Below are positions 52,625 through 62,463 of a DNA stretch of 64,000 nucleotides, one piece after another. Source of the DNA: Psychroserpens ponticola (GTDB lineage: Bacteria; Bacteroidota; Bacteroidia; Flavobacteriales; Flavobacteriaceae); NCBI RefSeq assembly GCF_023556315.2, contig NZ_CP116221.1, forward strand, positions 3,052,001-3,116,000. The letters are read 5' to 3'. Under the pieces are notes generated by a model. That model was not told the origin of the DNA, did no database searches, and saw nothing but the letters and a program-made list of their open reading frames with translations. The position numbers and the translations under genes were made by a program. The stretch's first letter is position 1. Each line of letters starts with the position of its first letter.

Positions 52625-54737
52625 GCTTTACAGATTCTAGAACTCCAAAAGATGCTTTGGTTACAGCAACGATATCTTCAAAAGGGATTGGCGCTTTACC
52701 ATTGGTAAGTAAACCATTAACAAATGCGCTAACCATTTCTTTCTGACCTTTATTTTGATTCAGAATTTTATCTTTTTTAGGTTTTCCTTTACCATAAATT
52801 TTCAATTCTTTAAAATCGTTAAGCGTTGCTGACATTCCAGCTGAGAATACCTCAACGTATTCCTTAGTTAAGGATTTTGATCCATTCGCATAATAGCCAA
52901 TGACACCTGAAGATCCATTTTCAAACTGAACTAAAATATTTAAAGTATCATTTAACTGATTTGCATCTGGAAGCGCTGAAGCTGATATTTTTACAGGAAG
53001 ACTTCCATTTAAATACGTTAAGTAATCAATAAAATGGCATACCTCACCTAATACTCGTCCACCACCAATTTCTAAATCCTGAATCCAGTTATCACCAGGA
53101 ATTGCACCTGAATTAATTCTATAAATCATCGTCATTGGATTATTTCCAACAGCTTTTTTCAGTTTAGTAGTCAACGGTGAAAATCGTCTATTAAACCCAA
53201 CCATAACCGCTTTATTGGTTTTTGATTGTAAGTTAATAATAGATTCTAATTCTGATTCTAAAAGACATAATGGTTTTTCGACAAAAACATTTTTATTTGC
53301 TTCTAAACTTTTTAAAACATAAGGTCCATGCGAATCATGACGAGTAGCAACGAAAACTGTATTTGTTTTATCGTCTAACACATCTGATTCCTGAGTAGCA
53401 CAAAACTGAAACTTAAATTTTTCAGCAACACGTTTAGACGTTGTACCTGTATTGGTTAAAACACCAACACGACCAACTTCATTAGTTTCAGGAATATTAG
53501 GCAAAAGATTTCCTTGCGCATAACTTCCTGCTCCAATAAAGGAGATATTTATTTTACCTAGTTTATTATTTTCAGACGTTGGAATTTTAGATTTTGAAAT
53601 CGTTTTTTCCAGGTCATATTTAAGAGCAATTCCTGTAAAAGGTTCTTCTTTAGAGACTACAAGATCGAATGCATCTTTAGCTTTTTCAAATTCAAACTCG
53701 TGTGTTGTTAGGTAATCTATATCAATACGTTTGGTAGCAATTAAATTCTGAAACGCTTCCATGTTTCGTTTTTCTGTCCAACGCACATAAGGCAACGGAT
53801 AATCAATTCCTTTTTCTTCGTAGTTTAAATCGTAACGACCTGGACCATAAGAACACGCCATTTTTAACTCTAACTCTTTACGATACCAAAATGGATCACG
53901 TTCAAAACCAGTTGGAACAGCACCAAGAACGACAACTTTTCCTTTTTTACGTGCAATAGCACCTGCAAAATTTATGGGATCTAAACTTGAAGTTGCAGCA
54001 GCGATAATAACAGCATCTGCTCCGTAGCCATTGGTTATATTTTGGATTTGCTCTTCAACACCAGCTGCATTTCTAGTGAGACCTAAATCAACTACATTAT
54101 TATCAATAGCTTGTTTAACAGCTGCTTCAGAGACATCAATACCAATAACGGTTACTCCAGATGCTTTTAAGATTAATGCTGCTAATTGACCAAGCAAGCC
54201 AAGGCCAATAATCACACAAGATTCGCCTAGTCGTAAATCGGCTTGACGTACACCTTGCATAGATATTGCTCCAAGTGTATTGTATGCAGCGTCTTTTAAA
54301 TTTGTATTTGAGTTTAATTTAACACAAAGATTAATTGGTACTGTAATAATTTCAGCATGATTTGCATATCCTGCTCCAGCACAAGCGACTTTATCACCTA
54401 CTTCAAATTCGGTTACACCTTCACCAACTTCAATTACTTCTCCAGCAGAACTATAGCCTAATGGCGAGTATGCATCGAGCTTTTTCATCACAGCTCTATA
54501 CGTTTGGATTGGGCCTTGTTTTTTTAAAGTATCAATAACTTGCTTAACCTGTTGCGGACGCTCTTTAGCTTTACCAAGTAAGCTTTTACGAGCTGCGACG
54601 ACAGTAGAACCCTCAGTTCCTGCACTTATAATAGAATAGTGATTTTTCACGATGACCATTCCTTTTCCTAATTGAGGATAAGGCACATCTTGAATAATCA
54701 TATCACCAGAACCTAATTTTTGTGTTAGTTGTTGCAT
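52599..54737 (-). CDS. Bi-domain oxidoreductase: zinc-type alcohol dehydrogenase fused to Gfo/Idh/MocA
   Basis: A 712-residue fusion. Residues ~1-350 are an MDR-type dehydrogenase with AYSPLGYSSAGEVIEVGEGV near 89-108, GDKVACAGAGYANHAE and a Rossmann motif IGLGLLGQLAALILKASG near 174-191. Residues ~395-712 are a Gfo/Idh/MocA oxidoreductase with ISFIGAGSYAQGNLLP near 398-413, the FVEKPLCL signature (EKP) and VGFNRRFSPL. Both nucleotide-binding sites look intact. Fusions of this type occur in polysaccharide loci; the likely substrate is a sugar nucleotide or lipid-linked sugar, but the reaction is not known to me. It directly abuts the acyltransferase gene upstream. Confidence 0.9.
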   Translation of the reverse strand: MQQLTQKLGSGDMIIQDVPYPQLGKGMVIVKNHYSIISAGTEGSTVVAARKSLLGKAKERPQQVKQVIDTLKKQGPIQTYRAVMKKLDAYSPLGYSSAGEVIEVGEGVTEFEVGDKVACAGAGYANHAEIITVPINLCVKLNSNTNLKDAAYNTLGAISMQGVRQADLRLGESCVIIGLGLLGQLAALILKASGVTVIGIDVSEAAVKQAIDNNVVDLGLTRNAAGVEEQIQNITNGYGADAVIIAAATSSLDPINFAGAIARKKGKVVVLGAVPTGFERDPFWYRKELELKMACSYGPGRYDLNYEEKGIDYPLPYVRWTEKRNMEAFQNLIATKRIDIDYLTTHEFEFEKAKDAFDLVVSKEEPFTGIALKYDLEKTISKSKIPTSENNKLGKINISFIGAGSYAQGNLLPNIPETNEVGRVGVLTNTGTTSKRVAEKFKFQFCATQESDVLDDKTNTVFVATRHDSHGPYVLKSLEANKNVFVEKPLCLLESELESIINLQSKTNKAVMVGFNRRFSPLTTKLKKAVGNNPMTMIYRINSGAIPGDNWIQDLEIGGGRVLGEVCHFIDYLTYLNGSLPVKISASALPDANQLNDTLNILVQFENGSSGVIGYYANGSKSLTKEYVEVFSAGMSATLNDFKELKIYGKGKPKKDKILNQNKGQKEMVSAFVNGLLTNGKAPIPFEDIVAVTKASFGVLESVKRGGQQVEI

Positions 54738-55196
54738 TTAATCTACATTTTTATGAACCTTAGGCAAAGACCTGTAAGGTTTCTCTAATTCTTTAATTAT
54801 TTTTATTGGGTTTCCAGCGGCAACTACACCTTCAGGAATATCTTTATTAACAACTGATCCAGCTCCAATTATAGAATGACTACCAATCGTAACGTTTCTC
54901 ATCACAACAGTATTAACTCCAATAAACACATGATCACCAATATTGACATAACCTGTGCCATTATCTTCTGGATTGATAATGTGCGCAGCACCATCATGTG
55001 ATAATATATAACAACCATGAGTTATTAAGCAATGGTCACCAATAATAACTTTACCTCGTCTTAAATCTATTTTTGCGCCAAGACTTATCATTGTATTTTT
55101 ACCAATTTTGGCACCAGAAGCTCTAAGAAAATACATTTGAAAAAATCTAAGTAGATTACCCAATGAATGGACCATTTTTCTAATAATTATTTTCAT
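54738..55196 (-). CDS. Hexapeptide-repeat acyltransferase
   Basis: Left-handed beta-helix acyltransferase, probably O- or N-acetylating a sugar of the polysaccharide. The 152 residues contain isoleucine-patch repeats (IGKNTMISLGAKIDLRRGKV, IGDHCLITHGCYI, IGDHVFIGVNTVVMRNVTIG, IGAGSVVNKDIPEGVVAAGNPIKII). The His in LSHDGAAH is the likely catalytic base. Its stop touches the next gene's start, and its ATG overlaps the glycosyltransferase gene upstream by 4 bp. Confidence 0.88.
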   Translation of the reverse strand: MKIIIRKMVHSLGNLLRFFQMYFLRASGAKIGKNTMISLGAKIDLRRGKVIIGDHCLITHGCYILSHDGAAHIINPEDNGTGYVNIGDHVFIGVNTVVMRNVTIGSHSIIGAGSVVNKDIPEGVVAAGNPIKIIKELEKPYRSLPKVHKNVD

Positions 55197-56359
55197 GCTT
55201 CCAATGTGTTTGAGATGATCGTTTTAAAATCTTTAGCAATTTTTTGAATTGAAAAATCTGAAACCACATAGTTTCTATTTGTTTGTCCTAATACTAAACG
55301 TTTGTTTGCATCTTCTAACATAGTTCTTAATGCTTTTTTTAAACCCTCTAAATCACCAGGAATAAAAGAATATCCATGAATACCATCTTCAAAAACTTCA
55401 CGATGAGCACCAACAGGTGTAAACACTACAGGCTTACCAATCGCCATTGCTTCTAATAAAGATCTTGAAAAGCCTTCGGAATACGACGCTGTCAAGAACA
55501 TATCTGTAGATTGCAAATGCTTCATTTTATCCTCTCCACTAATAATACCGAGATTTTCGTAATTTTGATTATATGCCGAATTCAATATCTTGTTTTCTGC
55601 TTCGAAAGGATCTTCATAGTCTATTTTTTCACCAGTATATTGGTTATAAAAGACACCTCTTTCTCCTTTTCTTATATTTCCTGCAAAATAAAACTTTATA
55701 TAAGGAAATTCGTCGCAAAGGTCAGGAATTATTTTTAAAATATCTGTAAAACCTTTAGCCTTAGTCATATGACCCATCACGAGTATTTTTCCTTTTTCAA
55801 CTTCAACTTCATAATCATTGGAATATTGATTTATGTCCATAGCTTGATAGAGCACAGACACTTTTGAGGCATTTATATAAGGTAAAAATTGATCATTGAG
55901 ATATTTAGCCTGAACAATAGCACAGTCTACTCGTTTTAAGCTAAAGCCAACAAGACGCTTTATAATTGTATTAAATTGTTGGAAATTTAATTTAAAATGA
56001 CTTCCTCTTAAATGAATAATAACTTTTGCACCAAATAGTTTACCTAAGAGTATGGTCCATACATCACGACCTATCCAACCAATTTGTGTTGGAGTTATAG
56101 GATAGTACACACATTTAAATCTGTTTGTAATTAATAATTTAAGCAATTTAGAAAAGAAGATAAAGAAATTAGTTAGCATTGATAAATCAAGCTTTCCTTT
56201 TTTAGTATTATCATTTCGAAAATTTGTTTTAAGGAACTTTATTTCAAATGCTTCATTTAACATTTGAGATTCTAAAAACTGTTGCATACTCAGTTCGGGA
56301 CCAGAGTAAGGAGGAGGTGTTGGACCGATAAATAGTATTTTAGGTTTTTTTTTAACCAT
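55193..56359 (-). CDS. Glycosyltransferase family 4
   Basis: GT-B retaining glycosyltransferase of 388 residues. The N-terminal glycine-loop segment reads FIGPTPPPYSGPELSM (11-26); the C-terminal donor domain contains ILVMGHMTKAKGFTDIL, and the EX7E-type motif in SEGFSRSLLEAMAIGKPVV followed by TPVGAHREVFEDGIHG. Donor and acceptor sugars cannot be predicted. It overlaps both neighbours by a few bases (4 and 8 bp), so all are translated from one message. Confidence 0.9.
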   Translation of the reverse strand: MVKKKPKILFIGPTPPPYSGPELSMQQFLESQMLNEAFEIKFLKTNFRNDNTKKGKLDLSMLTNFFIFFSKLLKLLITNRFKCVYYPITPTQIGWIGRDVWTILLGKLFGAKVIIHLRGSHFKLNFQQFNTIIKRLVGFSLKRVDCAIVQAKYLNDQFLPYINASKVSVLYQAMDINQYSNDYEVEVEKGKILVMGHMTKAKGFTDILKIIPDLCDEFPYIKFYFAGNIRKGERGVFYNQYTGEKIDYEDPFEAENKILNSAYNQNYENLGIISGEDKMKHLQSTDMFLTASYSEGFSRSLLEAMAIGKPVVFTPVGAHREVFEDGIHGYSFIPGDLEGLKKALRTMLEDANKRLVLGQTNRNYVVSDFSIQKIAKDFKTIISNTLEA

Positions 56360-57446
56360 CTAACAGATTACTTTTCATTTGTGCTACCCATTTTTCAACA
56401 GACAACTCTTTTCCTTTAGCATTCGCATTCTGACAGAATCTATCTAACAGGTTACTATCTAATAATAAATTTGACAATTTTTGAACATTACGATCAAAAT
56501 CTTCAGCAAGAATATAACCATTTTCACCATTAATAAGGTAACTAATCTCAGGGCCATGTTTATCAGCTTGTAAAGTTACATAAGGTCTACCATAAACAAA
56601 GGCGTGGTTAATTGATAATCCTGAATGACCTGGAACAAACACCAAGCAAGATCTAGACATTATAGGCGCAATTTTTTCTTCATCAACGATAGACTTATGC
56701 CAAATGATATCCTTATCATTTTTCACAGCTGCTTCAACCACTTCAGACATTGGTCCATCACCTATAATTTCAAGTTTTAAATCGGCAATACTTTTCTTAA
56801 TTTCGTGGTAATACCTGAACAATTCAGGAATCTGTTTTGATTCGATTAATCGACCAATAAACAACATTCGTTGTTCCTCTTTTGGAGGTTTTACGTACTC
56901 ATAAAATTTATTAACTTCAATCGTATCAATTGTATTATTTACCCAGTATGATTTTTTTGAAGCAATTAAATTTTCACTTAATGCAAGTTCCATACTTTCT
57001 TTAGTATAGAATACAACGCGATCTAGGTTTTTAAAAAAAAACTTAGACAACCATAAATCTATAGCTTTTAAGTTTTTGTTTTTTGTTTTTAAAATCGGAT
57101 GATTATATGAAAACACATTTGTGTTTTGAAGATTTCTGCAATGCTTTACAAGAAACATAAATAAAAGCAAATTCTTTTTTTCAGCAGGAATCATAATCCA
57201 ATCAAAATTATGAGCTTCTTTCTTTAAAAACGCCTTAACCTCTTTAGAAAAGCCAAATTTTGATTTAGGAACATTTATTTTATCTTGATCAAATGTCCAA
57301 TCTTGACTAATTTCATGGTCACCCATTTTATTACGACCAGTTCCTGAAAGAATATGTAGTTGAATTTCATTATCATTAGCTAAGTGATTTAAAAACCTTG
57401 CTTTATAATGATTTAATGCAGGTGAGAGCCATAAAATTTTTACCAT
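56352..57446 (-). CDS. Glycosyltransferase (GT-B, family 4-like)
   Basis: The 364-residue protein begins MVKILWLSPALNHYKARFL and has a GT-B C-terminal domain with RMLFIGRLIESKQIPELF near 193-210, LEIIGDGPMSEVVEA and FVPGHSGLSINHAFVYGRPYV, where the usual EX7E glutamate positions are less conserved than in the neighbouring family 4 enzymes. No signal peptide. Overlaps of 7-8 bp with both neighbours place it in the operon core. Sugar specificity unknown. Confidence 0.83.
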   Translation of the reverse strand: MVKILWLSPALNHYKARFLNHLANDNEIQLHILSGTGRNKMGDHEISQDWTFDQDKINVPKSKFGFSKEVKAFLKKEAHNFDWIMIPAEKKNLLLFMFLVKHCRNLQNTNVFSYNHPILKTKNKNLKAIDLWLSKFFFKNLDRVVFYTKESMELALSENLIASKKSYWVNNTIDTIEVNKFYEYVKPPKEEQRMLFIGRLIESKQIPELFRYYHEIKKSIADLKLEIIGDGPMSEVVEAAVKNDKDIIWHKSIVDEEKIAPIMSRSCLVFVPGHSGLSINHAFVYGRPYVTLQADKHGPEISYLINGENGYILAEDFDRNVQKLSNLLLDSNLLDRFCQNANAKGKELSVEKWVAQMKSNLLDG

Positions 57447-58717
57447 ATCCCTCTTTTATTGGTTTGTCCAAACATTGCTGTAACAAAATACATCATAGCT
57501 CCCGAAGCTAATAATGGCAATGAACTTATACTATACATAGCAACTACAATCAAATTGGCAAGCAATAAAAATTTAAATTCTACAATCATCGGTTTAAATG
57601 AACTTCTTAAAACAGTTAATAAGAAATACAAATAACATAAGATTCCAAAAATACCAGTAGTAAAAAAGATTCGAACATAATCATTATGCATACCACCACT
57701 CATCATAACTTTAGCTTTTTCATGTTGAGCAAGACCAGAACCAAAAACCTGTGATAAAATATTAAAATCTTCCCAATAAGCAAAATAGCGTCTCCAAATC
57801 CACACTCGACCATTCAAAGCTCTAGAATCATCGGCATTACCTTCGGCAACACTAATATCTTTTGCATAAAGAACTTCAAAAATCTCAAAATAAAAATAGA
57901 TTCCTACGCCAAACATAATAACGAAAAAAATTGCCAATTGTAAAACTGATACTTTTTTTCTAATGAAGTAAATAAATACAATTAAAAGAACAATAGAAAC
58001 TGCCCAAGAGGCTTGATGCCTAAGATTATAAACGCCTACTAAAAATATGAGAAGTACAATTATAAATCCAAAATTCCCGAAGACGAAGTGCTTTTTTTTC
58101 CTGTTACTATTTTTAATATAAAAGTAACAGTAGCAAACAAACCCACAAATTAAATGACTCATATAGCCGAATAAATCAGCATAAAAACCACTTAGTCGCA
58201 AACCACCTCCTCTTGATTCTGTATTATAAACCTCAACAATTGGATCAAATAAAATTTCATAATACAAAGTTCCAATTGGAAAAACTGATGCAATAAGAAA
58301 CGTAATTAAGAAGCCTTCTATATCAATAACAGAATTTAAATGTTTTCTAAAATAGAAAAACAAAACAAATGGTAGTATTGCTCTAATAGATTGTCCAAAC
58401 TGAGAAAATGATTGTTCAAAACCAAATACTAAAAAATGATTTAAAACGAATAAAAAAATAAAAATAAAAAAGGCAATGGTAAGGTTAGGTGTTCTTGTGC
58501 TTTTTCTGACATAAAATAAAAATCCAAAAACAAAAACCATTAGTCCTAATACCTGTAAAGGTGAGAAACCTGATGTTTCTTTCATTTCCCATGTTGCAGC
58601 AAAAAAAGGAAATAACAAAATAACAACGAGCATCCACTTCAAAGCAACCTCTCTACTACCAAACCATTGTTTATAGAGTTTAAAATCCCAAGTAAAATTA
58701 TTTAGTGCACTCGCCAT
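57440..58717 (-). CDS. O-antigen ligase/polymerase-like membrane protein (Wzy-like)
   Basis: The 425-residue protein has about ten to twelve predicted membrane segments, starting near residue 28 (WMLVVILLFPFFAATWEM), and a large loop between about 275 and 330 containing DDSRALNGRVWIWRRYFAYW and GSGLAQHEKA ... MHNDYVRIF. A periplasmic loop with an R..W pattern and a later HNDY motif is typical of the Wzy_C/O-antigen ligase family. In this locus it is most likely the repeat-unit polymerase. A ligase is the alternative. No Wzx flippase is seen in the window. Confidence 0.82.
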   Translation of the reverse strand: MASALNNFTWDFKLYKQWFGSREVALKWMLVVILLFPFFAATWEMKETSGFSPLQVLGLMVFVFGFLFYVRKSTRTPNLTIAFFIFIFLFVLNHFLVFGFEQSFSQFGQSIRAILPFVLFFYFRKHLNSVIDIEGFLITFLIASVFPIGTLYYEILFDPIVEVYNTESRGGGLRLSGFYADLFGYMSHLICGFVCYCYFYIKNSNRKKKHFVFGNFGFIIVLLIFLVGVYNLRHQASWAVSIVLLIVFIYFIRKKVSVLQLAIFFVIMFGVGIYFYFEIFEVLYAKDISVAEGNADDSRALNGRVWIWRRYFAYWEDFNILSQVFGSGLAQHEKAKVMMSGGMHNDYVRIFFTTGIFGILCYLYFLLTVLRSSFKPMIVEFKFLLLANLIVVAMYSISSLPLLASGAMMYFVTAMFGQTNKRGIW

Positions 58718-58730
58718 TCTTCGTTCTTAA

Positions 58731-60629
58731 TTAAAACCATTTTTTATACCAATTAATCAAGAAATATATTGTCCAAATGGTATTAGTATACTGTATATTC
58801 CCTTTTTTTAGCAAATCAAGTTTTTGATTTACTTCATCTAGATTAAATAAATTGGTATCTTTATTAAACTGTGTAATATTATCTTTTACACCATTATAAA
58901 TGGTATCATTTGCCCATTCTCGTATTGGCAAATTAAATCCCATTTTTTTTCTATACAGAATATCGTTTGGTAAAATTCTTTCAAGTGATTTTTTAAGAAT
59001 ATATTTATTTACACCATTTTTTATTTTGTACTCTCCTGGTATGGACAATGCCAATTGTACCATTTCGTGATTTAAAAATGGGCTTCTTGCTTCAATAGAA
59101 TTAGCCATCCCTAATCGATCAGCTCTAAACAAAAATTGTTCTGTAATAGCTTGTCTATAACCAGAATAACACAACCAATTCACATAATCAAATTTATGTC
59201 CATTCAAAAAAGTATGATATTCCTCTTTTAATTGTTTCACATAGTCATAAGACGAATGACCATTTATAGCATTTTTAAAATCATTTGAAATTATACTATT
59301 CTTTACGCCTTCTTTTATGCCACCAGCTCCTGGCCAATAAAAATCTTGATTATTATACAATCTATTTGTTATTTCAGAAATAGGTGTATCTGGTTTTAAT
59401 TGTTGGGTGACTGAATTAGCAATACTCTTTAAAAACCTAGGAGATTTAGAAGCAATTTTATAGTATTGATATTTCTTGACATAACGTTCATAATTACTAT
59501 ATCCACTGAATAGTTCATCTGGACCATCACCATTTAAAACAACTTTAATGTCTTCTTGTTTTGCTAATTGAGAAATAAAATAAATTGGGATAGCAGTTGG
59601 GTCAGCTTGAGGCTCATCATAAATATCAGTAATTTTGGGTATAAAATCTAAGATATCATTAGACGTAACCGTTTTTACAAAATGATTGGTATCATAGCGT
59701 TTTGCAATTTTTTCGGCATATTTCAATTCATTATAATCGGGTTGATTTTCAAAACCAATGGTAAATGTTTTAATATCATTTGGTGTATTATCTCTCATTA
59801 ATGCCACAATTGCAGAAGAATCAACGCCTCCACTTAAAAAAGCTCCAACAGGAACATCCGAAATCATACGCATCTTTACAGATTCGTCTAATTTATCATA
59901 TACCAAATCTGCTAACTCTTTTTCTGAAGAAAACTGAATTGGTTTATATTTTAAATCATTAAAGGATTCATAAGTTTGAATACCATGTTTATTAACTACC
60001 ATGTAATGTCCAGGCTTAAACTTTTGAATGCCCTTGAACATTGTATTAGGAGTCGCAACTGTATTATAGGTTAAAAAATCATAAAGCACTTTTTCATCAA
60101 TCTCTTTATTTATCCATGGTAATTTAAAAAGTGCTTTTAACTCAGAGGAAAATGAAAAATCTCCATTCATCTCAGTAAAATACAATGGTTTTTTTCCTGA
60201 GCGATCTCTTGCAAGAATGAGTTCTTCTTTTGAAGCATCCCAAAGTGCAAAAGCAAACATGCCATTTAAATGTTGCAACATGTCTAAACCAAACTTTCTA
60301 TAGAGTTTTAAAAGGGTTTCTGTATCAGAATGCGAATTAAACTTCTCATCACTTAAAAATTTAGTGTTTAATAACTGAAAATTAAAGATTTCACCATTAA
60401 ATACTACGGTGTTATTTGCAATGGAATCATGCATAGGTTGATGACCAGCACTTGATAAATCGAGAATACTTAAGCGTGTTTGACCTAATGCTAAACCTTG
60501 GCTCTCATCTATCCAAATACCATTATCATCTGGTCCTCGATGCGCTAATTCAGCATTCATAGAAGATACCGCATCTTTTAAATGCGCACTTCCGGATGAT
60601 AATTGAAATATTCCGTTAATACCACACAT
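58731..60629 (-). CDS. asnB: Glutamine-hydrolysing asparagine synthase-type amidotransferase
   Basis: Class II glutamine amidotransferase joined to an AsnB synthetase domain, 632 residues. The N-terminal Cys2 nucleophile (MCGINGIFQ), AHRGPDDNGIW near 29-39 and NGEIFN near 73-78 mark the glutaminase. The synthetase P-loop is FLSGGVDSSAIVAL near 263-276, with YFTIGFENQ-like and LNGDGPDELFSGY segments further on. Its place among glycosyltransferase genes suggests it amidates a uronic acid or other carboxylated sugar in the polysaccharide, rather than making free asparagine. It overlaps the next gene by one base. Confidence 0.92.
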   Translation of the reverse strand: MCGINGIFQLSSGSAHLKDAVSSMNAELAHRGPDDNGIWIDESQGLALGQTRLSILDLSSAGHQPMHDSIANNTVVFNGEIFNFQLLNTKFLSDEKFNSHSDTETLLKLYRKFGLDMLQHLNGMFAFALWDASKEELILARDRSGKKPLYFTEMNGDFSFSSELKALFKLPWINKEIDEKVLYDFLTYNTVATPNTMFKGIQKFKPGHYMVVNKHGIQTYESFNDLKYKPIQFSSEKELADLVYDKLDESVKMRMISDVPVGAFLSGGVDSSAIVALMRDNTPNDIKTFTIGFENQPDYNELKYAEKIAKRYDTNHFVKTVTSNDILDFIPKITDIYDEPQADPTAIPIYFISQLAKQEDIKVVLNGDGPDELFSGYSNYERYVKKYQYYKIASKSPRFLKSIANSVTQQLKPDTPISEITNRLYNNQDFYWPGAGGIKEGVKNSIISNDFKNAINGHSSYDYVKQLKEEYHTFLNGHKFDYVNWLCYSGYRQAITEQFLFRADRLGMANSIEARSPFLNHEMVQLALSIPGEYKIKNGVNKYILKKSLERILPNDILYRKKMGFNLPIREWANDTIYNGVKDNITQFNKDTNLFNLDEVNQKLDLLKKGNIQYTNTIWTIYFLINWYKKWF

Positions 60630-61714
60630 TAGATAACCTTTTTATATTGATTATAATAATCTTGTTCCATTCGTTCTAAGCTAAAAAATTCTAATTGATG
60701 TTTAGAATCATCTCCTGGGATAAATTCGTTTACTTGATAATGTTTAAGTCTTTCAATCATTGCCTTTTCATCCAAACAAATATCTTCAGGATTAAATCTA
60801 TTAATTATTTCTACTACTCCTCCTCCATCACTAAATGCTAAAATTGGTGTTTCAACTGAATAAGATTCAACGGTAACCAATCCAAATGCTTCATTTTTAG
60901 AACCAATAACATTAACATTAAATAGAGATTGGTAAGTCATAATTTCATCTTGATATCCAAGAAATTCAACATTATCTAAAATATTAAGGTTTTTAACCTT
61001 TTTTAAAAGATTTTCTTTCTCAACACCTTCTCCAATGATTAAAAGTTTTGCCGACTTATTTATTTTTAAATAGGAATTGAATACTTCAATTACCTTATCA
61101 ACTCTTTTTACTCCAGCCAAACGTCCAACTACACCAACAATAAAATTTGCTGAATATTTTTTTTGTAACCGTTCCAACAATTGTAAATTAATGACCTTAT
61201 CTATTGACGACCCATTATAAACAATTTGTAATCTATTCCCTTTATAAAAACGTTTTTCGACTAAACCTTTTGTGAAAGTTGAATTACAACAAATATATAC
61301 TGTTCCAATTTTAAAAAATAATTTTCTCAAAAAGAAACTCAACTTGTCTGAGCTTTTAATTTGTCTTCCAAACCCAAAATTACCGTGTTCTGTGTATATA
61401 ATTTTCTTTCCTGATAATATAGCTGCCAAAGCAATACTTAAATGAAATCCGTGGAGATGAATCACATCATAGTGTTTAAAGCTCTTAGAAATTTTTAAGA
61501 TTTTAGATGGATTTAAATCAAAACCAGAATTTAGATTAAAATCAATTAAAGAAACGCCAAGGTTTTCAAACTGCGTTTTAAACTCTCCTTTTATGTTGCC
61601 TACACCAATAGCAACATTCATTACTTCTCTTTTAATCTGTTGTGAAACTAAATCATAAACCAAGCGCTCGATACCACCAAATCCTAAACTTCCTATGTAA
61701 TGAATTATTTTCAA
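60629..61714 (-). CDS. Glycosyltransferase family 4
   Basis: The 361 residues start MKIIHYIGSLGFGGIERLVYDL, the standard GT4 acceptor-domain opening. The donor domain has VGVVGRLAGVKRVDKVIEVF near 192-211, LLIIGEGVEKENL, VEFLGYQDEI and GSKNEAFGLVTVESYSVETPIL with the two conserved Glu. It is the first gene of the tight block that runs to the asnB gene and beyond; the 214-bp spacer upstream may hold its promoter. Confidence 0.92.
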   Translation of the reverse strand: MKIIHYIGSLGFGGIERLVYDLVSQQIKREVMNVAIGVGNIKGEFKTQFENLGVSLIDFNLNSGFDLNPSKILKISKSFKHYDVIHLHGFHLSIALAAILSGKKIIYTEHGNFGFGRQIKSSDKLSFFLRKLFFKIGTVYICCNSTFTKGLVEKRFYKGNRLQIVYNGSSIDKVINLQLLERLQKKYSANFIVGVVGRLAGVKRVDKVIEVFNSYLKINKSAKLLIIGEGVEKENLLKKVKNLNILDNVEFLGYQDEIMTYQSLFNVNVIGSKNEAFGLVTVESYSVETPILAFSDGGGVVEIINRFNPEDICLDEKAMIERLKHYQVNEFIPGDDSKHQLEFFSLERMEQDYYNQYKKVI

Positions 61715-61928
61715 TAGTTTTTACTAATATAATCCGCAAAAATAGAGGTAATTATTGTTTAAATTAAATAATTCATTAAAAGTTTGACAAGTTTGCATTT
61801 AATGGGATAAAGTTGATCACGTTTTTATTATAAAATTAATTGGTCAATTTTATTAATGGACGCCATCATTAATATCCGAAATACAAATGTAGTTTGAAAA
61901 AATCTACTTTTCAAATCACATAGGATTC
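61715..61928. promoter_or_regulatory. Intergenic region with candidate promoters for the glycosyltransferase operon
   Basis: A 214-bp AT-rich spacer in an otherwise overlapping gene cluster. On the minus strand it holds TATTTTTG (61737-61744) and TACATTTG (61884-61891), both TAnnTTTG matches, either of which could drive the operon from 61714 downward. No hairpin terminator for the upstream acyltransferase gene is evident. Confidence 0.4.
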
Positions 61929-62459
61929 CTAACTTTCACTTGTGTTTCGATACTTAATCAACTTAGCTGGATTACCAGCTACTATAGCATATTCAGGAAC
62001 ATCCTTAGTGAGAACAGAGCCTGCGGCAATAATAGAACCTTTTCCTATTTTTTTTACTGAAGCCGTTATGATTACTCTAGCGCCAATCCATACGTCATCC
62101 TCAACAATCAAAGTTCTCATTTCTCCAGATCCTTGCTTCGACATTGGTTTATCTAATCTATCAAAATTATGATTTGCGCCATATATTAATACATCTTGTC
62201 CCATCATTACATAATCTCCCATTACTACATTATTAACATAACAATTTCTTCCTATTCCTGAATGGCTACCAATTTCGATTGTAGCTCCAGTACCAATCAT
62301 AGCACCTCTTCCTATATTATTAAGTTTACCGCATTTCTTAAACATTTTACTTGCCACATACGATCTAAATTTATGGCTTCCAAAAGAATAAAAATCTGTC
62401 CTATGAGGTAAAAACCTAGCAAAGAAATAATAAACTAAAGTAAAAAATGTTCTTTTCAT
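61929..62459 (-). CDS. Hexapeptide-repeat acyltransferase (DapH/DapD/GlmU-related group)
   Basis: Left-handed beta-helix acetyltransferase of 176 residues from ATG 62459 (MKRTFFTLVYYFFARF). A longer in-frame start at 62549 would overlap the upstream gene by 86 bp, whereas the chosen start lies 4 bp after its stop. The hydrophobic N-terminus may associate with the membrane. The C-terminal part carries GTGATIEIGSHSGIG, IYGANHNFDRLDKPM with the probable catalytic His, VWIGARVIITASVKKIGKGS and VPEYAIVAGNPAKLI. It probably acetylates a sugar of the polysaccharide. Confidence 0.87.
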   Translation of the reverse strand: MKRTFFTLVYYFFARFLPHRTDFYSFGSHKFRSYVASKMFKKCGKLNNIGRGAMIGTGATIEIGSHSGIGRNCYVNNVVMGDYVMMGQDVLIYGANHNFDRLDKPMSKQGSGEMRTLIVEDDVWIGARVIITASVKKIGKGSIIAAGSVLTKDVPEYAIVAGNPAKLIKYRNTSES

Positions 62460-62463
62460 TGTA

